Assembly: GCA_013286315.1 (NCBI GenBank) | Contig: JABDFX010000008.1 | Coordinates: 1-64,000, forward strand | Source of the DNA: Bacteroidota bacterium | GTDB lineage: Bacteria > Bacteroidota > Bacteroidia > Chitinophagales > Chitinophagaceae | DNA length: 64,000 bases | Reading direction: 5' to 3' | Part shown: positions 47,392-56,731 of the stretch, piece by piece | Position numbering within the stretch: position 1 is the first letter of the stretch | Layout: the number at the start of each line of letters is the position of its first letter | Made by a program: the position numbers and the translations under genes | Notes under the pieces: generated by a model | Database searches by the model: none | What the model was told of the DNA's origin: nothing | The model's input: only the letters and a program-made list of their open reading frames with translations

Positions 47392-47961
47392 ATGACAAAG
47401 GAACAAGCTGTCCACGTAGCTGACACGATCATCCATCTCTATAAACAATATGGCGGGTCAGAATATGCCGGAGAAAAGGTATCCCAGCTGGAACATATGG
47501 TTCAGACTGCAGAGCTGGCCGAATCGGGTGGCTTTGATGAAGAAGTCATATTAGCCGCGTTTCTTCACGACATCGGGCATATAACAGAAGAGGCAACGGA
47601 AGAAAATGAAATGGATGAATATGGAATCAAAGATCATGAGGCCCTGGGTGCACAATATTTATCTGAAAATGGATTTTCATATAAAATATCAAAACTGGTC
47701 GCTTCACATGTGCAGGCGAAAAGATATTTGACCCGAAAGGACCCGGATTATTTCAACCAGCTATCTGAAGCGAGCCGGAAAACACTCGATTTTCAGGGAG
47801 GTGTGATGACTGGTGAGGAAGCAAACGCTTTTGAAAAAGATCCTCTTTTTTCTGAAATCATTATGATGAGAAGATGGGACGAACAGGCAAAGGTTCAGGA
47901 TAAGCCATTGCCTGATCTAAACCATTTCCATGACATGATCGTGCATCATCTCGTTTCGTAA
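47392..47961 (+). CDS. HD-domain protein, PhnZ-like (phosphonate degradation HD-domain oxygenase family)
   Basis: YGGSEYAGEKVSQLEHMVQTAELAESGGFDEEVILAAFLHDIGHI...EYGIKDHEALGAQYLSENGFSYKISKLVASHVQAKRYL...MRRWDEQAKV. Confidence 0.88.
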   Translation: MTKEQAVHVADTIIHLYKQYGGSEYAGEKVSQLEHMVQTAELAESGGFDEEVILAAFLHDIGHITEEATEENEMDEYGIKDHEALGAQYLSENGFSYKISKLVASHVQAKRYLTRKDPDYFNQLSEASRKTLDFQGGVMTGEEANAFEKDPLFSEIIMMRRWDEQAKVQDKPLPDLNHFHDMIVHHLVS

Positions 47962-47982
47962 AATAATTTCTGAAATAATATT

Positions 47983-49266
47983 TTGCAAAATTCCCTGACC
48001 TTATCGCCCGCAAGGAATAAACTGGCAGTCACACTATTTGCATCCATCATTACATTTCTGACATACTGTACCGTGTATGGATTCCGAAAAGGATTTACCA
48101 TCTGCACTTTTGATGGAATGGCTTATGCAGGCGTCAGTTATAAGGTATGGCTGGTGATCAGTCAGGTATTGGGATATGCCAGCAGTAAATTTTATGGGAT
48201 CCGGTTTATTTCGGAATTAAAAAAAATGGGTCGGGGGAATGTGATTTTATACCTGACCGGTATATCCTGGCTGGCACTTTTGCTGTTTGCGATAACACCG
48301 GCACCCTGGAACATATTATTTATGTTTATCAATGGATTTCCGCTGGGCATGATCTGGGGTATTATTTTTTCTTATGTGGAGGGCCGGATGACTACGGATT
48401 TCATAGGGGCTGCCCTTTCCGTCAGTTTTATTTTTTCATCCGGGTTCGTAAAATCCATTGCAGAATATATCCGGTTGCATTTTAATATCACAGAGTTATG
48501 GGTGCCCTTTTACACCGGGCTCGCATTTGCAATCCCGCTGATAGTTTGTGTTATTTTCCTGGAAAAGATTCCACCTCCGACCGAAGAAGATATTAATGCC
48601 CGGAGTAAGCGGCTCCCCATGTCCAAAGAAGACAGGAAAAAATTTGTAAGGATTTTCTTCCCGGGTTTGGTTGCTGCCATGAGTGTATACGTTTTTTCCA
48701 CTATGTTCAGGGACCTCAGGGATAATTTTATTGCTGATATGTGGATAGAAAACGGTTATGGAAACCAACCTTCTTTATTTACAAAAACCGAAACGCCCGT
48801 CAGTGTGATTTTGCTTATCCTGATGGGCAGTATGATATTGGTAAAAAATAATCTCAAAGCGTTTAAGTTTACTCATTATATCATTATCACCGGATTTTTA
48901 ATTACAGGAATTACCAGTTTGCTTTATATAGGACATCTTATTACACCCTTTTGGTGGCTGGCACTGGTAGGATTGGGGTTGTATACGACCTATATACCAT
49001 TTAACTGTATTTTTTTTGAAAGGCTGATAGCAACATTTAAATACCCGGGGACCGTTGGATTCCTGATTTATGTGGCCGACTCTTTTGGATACCTGGGTAG
49101 CGTTGTAGTGTTGTTTACAAAAGAATTTCTCAGGTTAAAAATAAACTGGTCCAATTTTTATTCCCATGGAGTAGTCATATTATCGGTTTTGGGAATCGCC
49201 GGCGCCATCTTGTCTCTATTATATTTTTCGAGTAAATTCGGGAAAACAATTCCCGGCAATGGCTAA
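47983..49266 (+). CDS. DUF5690-like multi-TM (MFS-like) membrane protein; TTG start
   Basis: TVYGFRKGFTICTFDGMAYAGVSYKVWLVISQVLGYASSKFYGIRFISELKKMGRG; about 12 TM. Confidence 0.82.
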   Translation: MQNSLTLSPARNKLAVTLFASIITFLTYCTVYGFRKGFTICTFDGMAYAGVSYKVWLVISQVLGYASSKFYGIRFISELKKMGRGNVILYLTGISWLALLLFAITPAPWNILFMFINGFPLGMIWGIIFSYVEGRMTTDFIGAALSVSFIFSSGFVKSIAEYIRLHFNITELWVPFYTGLAFAIPLIVCVIFLEKIPPPTEEDINARSKRLPMSKEDRKKFVRIFFPGLVAAMSVYVFSTMFRDLRDNFIADMWIENGYGNQPSLFTKTETPVSVILLILMGSMILVKNNLKAFKFTHYIIITGFLITGITSLLYIGHLITPFWWLALVGLGLYTTYIPFNCIFFERLIATFKYPGTVGFLIYVADSFGYLGSVVVLFTKEFLRLKINWSNFYSHGVVILSVLGIAGAILSLLYFSSKFGKTIPGNG

Positions 49267-50383
49267 TAAATCAGCTATCGTAGTGGGGGCAGGAATAGTC
49301 GGTATGGCTACCGCAAGAGCCCTGGCCCTTAATGGGTATGTTGTAAACGTATATGAAAGAAATTTGAAGGCATCAGGTGCCTCCGTCAGGAATTTTGGCA
49401 TGGTATGGCCAATAGGACAACCGGCAGGTAAATTGTATGAACGGGCGATCAGAAGTCGCAATTGCTGGAAGGATATAGGCGATTCAAGCAGATTATGGTA
49501 TGATCCTGTAGGAAGTTTACACCTTGCATATAACCAGATAGAATGGCAGGTGCTACAGGAATTATTTGAAACATTTAAAGAAGAAGGGCGTGATGTTGTT
49601 ATGCTGAATACGAATGAAGTGCATTCCAGATCAGGTATTGCCAAAAAAGAAAACTGCCTGGGTGGTTTATTTAGTCGCGAAGAATTGATTATAGATCCCA
49701 GGGAAGCCATTGCCATATTACCCGAATATTTTCAGTCTACTCTGAATATTCAATTTAACTGGGGAAAGGCAGTCACAGCTACCTCGTCCGGGAATATTAC
49801 TTCGGGCTCTGAAAGGTTTAACGCAGACCTGATATTTATTTGCAGTGGTTCCGATTTTAAAACATTATACCCCGGGGAATTTGAAAAATTCCCGCTTACC
49901 AAATGCAAACTGCAGATGATGAGATGGAAGGAAGAGGGATCGCCAAGAATTGGCGCTTCACTCTGCGGCGGTCTTTCTCTCATACATTATCCAAGTTTCA
50001 GAGCAGCCCCCTCACTCCACGAATTAAGACAATACTATGAAAAGGAGTTGCCGGAATATTTGGAATGGGGAATCCATGTGATGGTTTCGCAGAATCACCT
50101 GGGTCATCTCACCATTGGAGACTCACACGAATATGGCCTGTCACCTGATCCTTTTGATAAACAATGCATAAACGAATTAATTCTGAAATACCTGAATCAG
50201 TTTACCTCACTACGCAATCCAAAATTAATTGAAACCTGGAACGGGGTGTATGGCAAACTGACCAATAACGATACTGAAATATTTTACTCACCTGAACCCG
50301 GGGTTTACATATTAAACGGAGTTGGGGGAACAGGAATGACTATGTCCTTTGGTCTTGCCGAAGAAGTTGTCAATGTGTTATGA
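49259..50383 (+). CDS. TIGR03364-like FAD-dependent oxidoreductase (phosphonate-catabolism associated)
   Basis: SAIVVGAGIVGMATARALALNGYVVNVYERNLKASGASVRNFGMVWPIGQPAGKLYERAIRSRNCW; 8-bp overlap with upstream gene. Confidence 0.88.
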   Translation: MANKSAIVVGAGIVGMATARALALNGYVVNVYERNLKASGASVRNFGMVWPIGQPAGKLYERAIRSRNCWKDIGDSSRLWYDPVGSLHLAYNQIEWQVLQELFETFKEEGRDVVMLNTNEVHSRSGIAKKENCLGGLFSREELIIDPREAIAILPEYFQSTLNIQFNWGKAVTATSSGNITSGSERFNADLIFICSGSDFKTLYPGEFEKFPLTKCKLQMMRWKEEGSPRIGASLCGGLSLIHYPSFRAAPSLHELRQYYEKELPEYLEWGIHVMVSQNHLGHLTIGDSHEYGLSPDPFDKQCINELILKYLNQFTSLRNPKLIETWNGVYGKLTNNDTEIFYSPEPGVYILNGVGGTGMTMSFGLAEEVVNVL

Positions 50384-50660
50384 TTCTGCACTTGTAGTTA
50401 TTTCCAATAATATTTCTTTTTTATTAACTGCTATTATGAAATAGTTATTTGGAAGTATATCATTCCCGAAATCTGTTCCACGAACATAATATTGAATTAG
50501 CCTGCCAATAACATTTTAGTCATACCGATCCTTTCCATGTTGGGTGATTAGTTTTCTGTTAAAATTATTAACAATTAGTTTTTTTTTAGTTAATCACACG
50601 GAAATACGTCGCCGATACTTTCGCCGACGACAATCGCTAAAATAATTTAAAACTTCGCTT

Positions 50661-53600
50661 ATGACCAACAGAATCACCCTGCAAGACTATTTTAAATTAT
50701 TCCTCATCACCATTTTACTTTTACCTCTTTTCACCCGGGCAGGCAACTATCCCCCGGGGGAACCGAAGATCATTACCGGGCTGGTATTATCAGAAACTGA
50801 TCAGTCTCCTGTGGCAGGAGCTTCTATCGTTGTGAAAGGTTCCAAAGCGGGTACCTCATCCGGATTCGATGGAAAATTTTCAATTAAGGCAAAAGAAGGC
50901 GACGTGCTTGTAATCACCGGAGTCGGAATTACAAAACAGGAAATAACTGTCGGCGCCGACAGCTACCTGTCAATCTCGGTAGTTACGAACAGCAAAAACC
51001 TGAATGAAGTGGTGGTAACGGCAACGGGTATCCGAAAAGACTCCAAAAAGCTTGGTTATTCCATTCAGACTGTAGATGCATCCAAACTCACACAGGCTCG
51101 GGAAGCGGATCCCATCAATGCATTGAAGGGAAATGCGGCCGGTTTGCAAGTCAATATTACTTCGGAAGTGGGTCATTCACCCGATGTGATTATACGAGGA
51201 GAGAACGCACCTACTGACAGGCCTATGTTTGTGGTTGACGGTGTGCCACTCAGTTCTGATACGTACAATTTTAATTCGGATGATATTGATACCTACACCA
51301 TATTAAAAGGACCCAATGCGGCAGCGCTCTATGGCTTCCAGGGAAAAAATGGCGCAATAATCATTACTACCAAAAAGGGTGCAAGTGCCAAAGGTCATAC
51401 AGTAGTGACTTTTAATTCTACGACCCAGTGGAACCAGGGATTTCTTGCCTTGCCCAAATACCAGGATACTTATGGTCCCGGTGACAACGGCAAATATGCA
51501 TTCGGTGGAGGTGGTTCGAGTCCCCAGTCATATTTTGGTAACGGAGCTATTGGTGTCGGAAACAATGACTATGACTATGATGTTTGGGGACCACAGTTCA
51601 GGGGTCAGTTATTGCCACAATATGACGGAGCGTATGACCCGGCTCAGACATATACTACAACATTTGCCGATGGTTCAACTTACTCCGGACATGTGGCGCC
51701 CACACCTTGGCTGGCACGTGGAAAGGACAATCTGAAGCAATATATACAAACCGGACTTCTTTCTGTTAACAGTGTTTCAGTAAGCTCATCATCTGATAAA
51801 ACTGACATCCGTTTTTCTGTCGGAAACACTTATCAAAAAGGAATCGTTCCGAATACGGAACTGAACAATTTTAATTTTGCAGGAAGTATAGTTCAGCGTT
51901 TTAACGATAAGCTGACTGCCACTGCCTATTTTAACTTCAGCAGGCAATCCACACCCAATCTTCCGGATGTTGTATATGGACCCAACAGTATGATCTATAA
52001 TATTATTATCTGGGGCGGTGCGGACTGGGCCATGAGTGACATGAGAAATTACTGGCAAACGGGAAAGGTAGGTATCCAACAGAAATATGAAGAGTTCTAT
52101 CGATACAATAACCCTTATTTCATGTCATATGAGTGGCTGAGGGGGCATTATCAAAATAATGAGTATGGATATGTATCGCTGAATTATAAAATCAATAATG
52201 ATCTGGATATACAATTGAGGCCGAGTATGACAGCTTATGACATGATGAACAACGAAAAGATGCCTTATTCTGCCGGAGCCTATGGAAGACCGTTAAGACA
52301 GGGAGACTACCGGGAAGACCGGAGAGCGCTGTTTGAATCCAATACGGATGCACAGATCAGGTATCATAAAAATCAAATAGCCGGTTGGCTGGACGTATCG
52401 GCATTAGGTGGACTAAATGTTCGTAGTGAAACATTCAATTCTAATTTTACATCAACCAACTATCTGAATGTACCAGGCGTATATTCCTTCTCCAATTCTT
52501 TGAATGCGCTTACGGGTAGTACATTCAATTCAAACCTGCTGGTATTGAGCGCCTACTATTCTGTTGACCTGGGATATAAAACCTTTATAACTGCCAATAT
52601 CACAGGAAGAGTGGATAAATCATCTTCCCTGCCTCCCAGCGGGGACAGCTATTTTTATCCTTCCTATAATCTGGCAACCGTTGTTTCTGATTATGTGAAA
52701 TTGCCAACGGTTATTTCATTCCTGAAAGTCAGAGGATCCTATGCTGAAAGTAAGGACGGTGGTACTTCGCCATTTTTCTCACCGAATGTAAGTTCCACAC
52801 CAGCCAGCCAATATGGTTATTACTGGAATTCGCCGTATGATGGTCCTACTTATAAATTTGCGCAAACCTATAACCTGGCACCCACTTATTCTGCGCAGAA
52901 CAGTGCCGTATACACCGATCAGACAGTTAGCCCCGATATTGTTACGCAAAGCAGACAGGCAACTGAATTCGGTGCAGATATCCGGTTTTTCAACAATCGC
53001 CTGGGTTTTGATATCACAAAGTATCACTATAAAAACACGCAGATTGTCGCTCAGGGAACTTCGTCTGCTTCGGGTTATTCATCTTTCCTGACTAATGGAA
53101 ATGCATACACGAATGACGGATGGGAGATAGTGATGAATGCGAAACCGTTTGTAAATCCAAACGGATGGAGCTGGAACGTCGTAGTCAATTATGGAAGACT
53201 ACATTAGAAAGAAAACACTGCAGGGCGGACGTCATATTGAAAGTGCGGAAGGTGCACTGGGAGCTGCCAGACCGATGGATGAAGCCAATATCGCTGCATA
53301 TACCGGACAAGGTGTGAATTTATCCGGTCCCAACGGTATAGCGCTGGATCCGATTACCGGCCAGATCACAAATATGAAGGAACTGACAGTGACTCCCAAT
53401 ACAACCAAGAGCCAGGTGCAACCTTTTGTAACACGTGAAGCATCCATCGCCGATCTGGACATTGTAAAAAAGACTTATGCCAAACTGAGGGAGGTAACCA
53501 TTACCTATAATGTACCACAGAAACTTCTTGGTAACAATGGTGTAATTCGCAGTGCCAGTATTTCGCTGGTGGGTCGAAACCTATTGTACTTCTTCCCGGA

Positions 53601-53751
53601 AAAATTCAAGGACGTAGATGTGGATCAGTATTCCCAGGCAACTTATTCCGTGCAGGCAAATGGGCAATATACCAGTTCCCCTTCTTATCTGACCGGATTG
53701 CAGACACCAACGACTCGTAGTTACGGATTCAATATCAATCTGACCTTTTAA
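50661..53751 (+). pseudogene. SusC/RagA-family TonB-linked outer membrane protein, frame-disrupted with apparent internal deletion (fragments 50661-53207 and 53191-53751)
   Basis: N-terminal fragment: ITGLVLSETDQSPVAGASIVVKGSKAGTSSGFDGKF + plug LKGNAAGLQVN; ends VVVNYGRLH*. C-terminal fragment in another frame: MEDYIRKKTLQGGRHIESAEG...FAKLREVTITYNVPQKLLG...GFNINLTF*. Confidence 0.85.
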
Positions 53752-53768
53752 TTCTTAAAGAAAAAATT

Positions 53769-55403
53769 ATGAAAAATATAAAAAATATATTTTTAATCGC
53801 AGTCGCTTTTTTAGTGGCTACTTCCTGCAATAAACAAATTGAGGAGAAACAAAAGGATCCGAATGATCCGACCAAAGTGCCTTCCAGTTTAATCCTGGGT
53901 ACCGTGCTGACGGATATCTCCGGAACCGGAACCGCGGGAAGACTCAGTGCAACAGGCTCCAGTGAGGGTGTAAATTCCTGGGATGGTGCACACCGCTGGA
54001 ACCAGTACCATTGCAGTAATTACGATTACTATGATAATAATATATATTCCTGGACCAATGGCAATTTTGATCCCTACTTGGTGTTGAAAAATGTGATTCA
54101 GATGGAAAACGAAGCAACCGCCATCGGAACATCGAAATTAAATCCCTATGAAGCCGTGGGGCGGTTTGTACGTGCATATTATTTCTATAATCTGACTTCC
54201 ATGTTTGGGGACGTACCTCTCACGGATGCACTGCAGGGCGTGACAAATAAAACACCGACATATACTCCCCAGGCGCAGGTATTCGCTTATGTGTTGAATC
54301 AACTGGATACAGCGAACAGCGATTTTGCGGCACTGATTGCGGCCAATGATGTTTCCCTGTCTCCTTCACAGGATATTTTTTACGCGGGCAATCTCTCAGC
54401 CTGGCAAAAACTGGTAAATACCTTCAAACTCAGGGTGCTGGTTAGTGTAAGTAAGCATGCGGCCGACTTAAATGCACCGGCCCAATTTTCGGCCATAATG
54501 AGTAATCCATCCACATATCCGATTTTCACAGGTCAGAAGGATGACCTGAAATTTGTTTACAATCCCGGGGGCGCGAATATTTACAGCACATACCCATTCA
54601 ATCCCAGTAATTTCGGATCCATTGCGGCCAGGTTTAATATGGCGGATACTTATATGAAGACAATGGTATCATTGAATGATGCCCGCGTTTTTATTACTAC
54701 GGAACCCGCCTGGGCACTGGTTAAAACAGATACAGCCAATGCCGCACAGTATAAATATTTTGCCGGCGCGAGCACGGGAGAATCCCTTGCCACTATGTAT
54801 AATAATGCGAACGCGGGTCTTTATTCTTTTATCAACCGTTACAGATATTACAGCAATTTTACCGGGGAGCCAAATTCACTCGTTGGGTTCAAAGAAATGT
54901 GTTTCAATATTGCGGAAGGAATTATCAGAGGTTGGTACACTGGAAATGCAGAAACCTGGTATAAGTTGGGGATTACTGAGTCGATGGCTTTTTATGGAAT
55001 TGATATAACTAAAACCAGTTTTACCACTTATTTTCTACCGCCGGGCAATAGTTCTGTAACAGAAGTTCAGCCCTTTCCTTTCACATTTGATTTTAATACT
55101 TATTATACCCAGCCTACAGTTCAGCTTTCTACTGATCAGGCTACAGCAATTAATCAAATCGTCTTACAGAAATATATCGCATCTTTCCAGAATTCAGGAT
55201 ATGAACCTTATTATAACTGGCGCAGAACCGGTGTTCCCGCTTTTGAAGGAGGAACTGGAGTAGGTAATAATGGTATCGTTCCGGTGAGATGGGCCTATCC
55301 TGTAAAAGAACAATCACAAAATGCAGCTAATTGGAACGCAGCACTGAAAGCGCAGGGATTTACGCAGGATGACCTGAACCAGGTGATGTGGGTGATTAAA
55401 TAA
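53769..55403 (+). CDS. SusD/RagB-family nutrient-binding outer membrane lipoprotein
   Basis: Lipobox FLVATSCNKQ; AVGRFVRAYYFYNLTSMFGDVPLTDALQG; 544 aa; adjacent to SusC. Confidence 0.93.
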   Translation: MKNIKNIFLIAVAFLVATSCNKQIEEKQKDPNDPTKVPSSLILGTVLTDISGTGTAGRLSATGSSEGVNSWDGAHRWNQYHCSNYDYYDNNIYSWTNGNFDPYLVLKNVIQMENEATAIGTSKLNPYEAVGRFVRAYYFYNLTSMFGDVPLTDALQGVTNKTPTYTPQAQVFAYVLNQLDTANSDFAALIAANDVSLSPSQDIFYAGNLSAWQKLVNTFKLRVLVSVSKHAADLNAPAQFSAIMSNPSTYPIFTGQKDDLKFVYNPGGANIYSTYPFNPSNFGSIAARFNMADTYMKTMVSLNDARVFITTEPAWALVKTDTANAAQYKYFAGASTGESLATMYNNANAGLYSFINRYRYYSNFTGEPNSLVGFKEMCFNIAEGIIRGWYTGNAETWYKLGITESMAFYGIDITKTSFTTYFLPPGNSSVTEVQPFPFTFDFNTYYTQPTVQLSTDQATAINQIVLQKYIASFQNSGYEPYYNWRRTGVPAFEGGTGVGNNGIVPVRWAYPVKEQSQNAANWNAALKAQGFTQDDLNQVMWVIK

Positions 55404-55453
55404 AAATAAAATTTTTTAAAGGTCAGTATTTATTAGAGCGGTTTAAGTAAGTA

Positions 55454-55481
55454 CAGGCGAAACTTTTCTAAGTTTCGCCTG
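55454..55481 (+). terminator. Strong hairpin after susD
   Basis: CAGGCGAAACTT-TTCT-AAGTTTCGCCTG: perfect 12-bp stem, 4-nt loop; no strong U-tract follows. Confidence 0.7.
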
Positions 55482-55513
55482 TGCTATTTCAGTTGTCCGA
55501 ATGATGTCTGTTT

Positions 55514-55945
55514 TCAGACTGTCATATCATAAACCTTCTGCTGTTTTATTTCTTTAAAACCAATACTGCTATAAAAGGCATTGGCTTCTTTACGTATAAT
55601 ATTGCACCTCACCCGGATCATGTGGCAATTTCTGAGCAGGGACCATTCGACGATTTTGTCAACCAGATATCTGCCTAAACCGTTTCTTCTGAAATCTTCG
55701 TCTACGACCAAACCTCCGATTTCCACAAACGGATCAGATTCAATTCTAAGTGAGTAGATGCCGTGGATCCATCCGATAACCTGAGTATCATTCAACAGCG
55801 CATATATGATATGATCACCATTGTCTCTAATGTCCTGCAAACAGCGAAGCATTTTTTCTTTTGTTGACTGGTAGCCCCATTGTTCACACAGATATGCTAT
55901 CGTATGGGCATCATCCATTTCAGCAATACGGGTGTTAAACTGCAT
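55514..55945 (-). CDS. GNAT-family N-acetyltransferase
   Basis: EIGGLVVDEDFRRNGLGRYLVDKIVEWSLLRNCHMIRVRCNIIRKEANAFYSSIGFKE. Confidence 0.93.
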   Translation of the reverse strand: MQFNTRIAEMDDAHTIAYLCEQWGYQSTKEKMLRCLQDIRDNGDHIIYALLNDTQVIGWIHGIYSLRIESDPFVEIGGLVVDEDFRRNGLGRYLVDKIVEWSLLRNCHMIRVRCNIIRKEANAFYSSIGFKEIKQQKVYDMTV

Positions 55946-56078
55946 GATTTTTTTTAGTAAAGGTATTTGTCTGCGTAGAGTAATTTCTACATAATCATCA
56001 TGATTTGCCAGAAAAACAGGAATTGCAATGCGTTATGTCTGGCAGGGTTTTAGAAACATACGGGTATAATTACTTGTT

Positions 56079-56261
56079 ATGAAATACACTAAAACAAATA
56101 TGCTGGCACTTCTGGTTTTTCTTCTGGGACTGACATGTACAGTGTCAGGATGTGCTGAAAATCATTATTATAATGCCAATCATCATCACTCAAGAGAATG
56201 GTATGATCACCATCATACACCGCCACCAGCCGGAGTTAATTTTGATATAGATGTACGTTGA
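56079..56261 (+). CDS. Small His-rich lipoprotein
   Basis: LTCTVSGC lipobox; mature CAENHYYNANHHHSREWYDHHHTPPPAGVNFDIDVR. Confidence 0.65.
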   Translation: MKYTKTNMLALLVFLLGLTCTVSGCAENHYYNANHHHSREWYDHHHTPPPAGVNFDIDVR

Positions 56262-56298
56262 TAACGGTTAAAGTCATTCGTCATTGCTCCGTCATGGT

Positions 56299-56340
56299 AA
56301 ACCCCGATAGGATTTCAAAACTGGAAGCTGCGGGGTTTTT
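56299..56340 (+). terminator. Probable terminator (AAACCCCG ... CGGGGTTTTT)
   Basis: 8-bp stem with long loop followed by T-tract, downstream of 56079 ORF. Confidence 0.6.
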
Positions 56341-56731
56341 CTTTTCATAGCTCAAATAAACACCCACATAAAAATATTGGAAACTCGGGGATCGATGGTA
56401 ATCCGGCATTTCATCTTTCCTGCATTGGACTTTTTGAATTTAGGGTTGGTCGTACTGATAATAAAATGGGTACAGTTGCAGTTTCTGATTTTTTGTCGTC
56501 CGGGCTTTTCAGATTTCATCATCCCTCTCATAATGCAGGATGCCGTTAAACTGACTGAAGAATTACTATAACAGGCAGTCAAAGAGAATGCAAATCAAAA
56601 TCCTTTTCAAATAAATTGTTTTACTCCGTTTAAGATAGACAAAAATCAAACTGTTGGTTTTTCAGTAAATTTAAGATTTCGGAAAATGGATACCCCATTG
56701 CCATAATATTTTTTACTTCTTAATAAATCAT

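Noticed and set aside
53191-53751. 186-aa ORF as an independent gene
   Set aside because: Its sequence is the C-terminal barrel of a SusC protein, continuous in family terms with the 50661 ORF; treated as part of a disrupted gene.
56352-56582. Overlapping ORFs 56377-56571 (+) and 56352-56582 (-)
   Set aside because: Neither shows a domain, ribosome-binding context or convincing composition; could be decayed DNA but not supportable.
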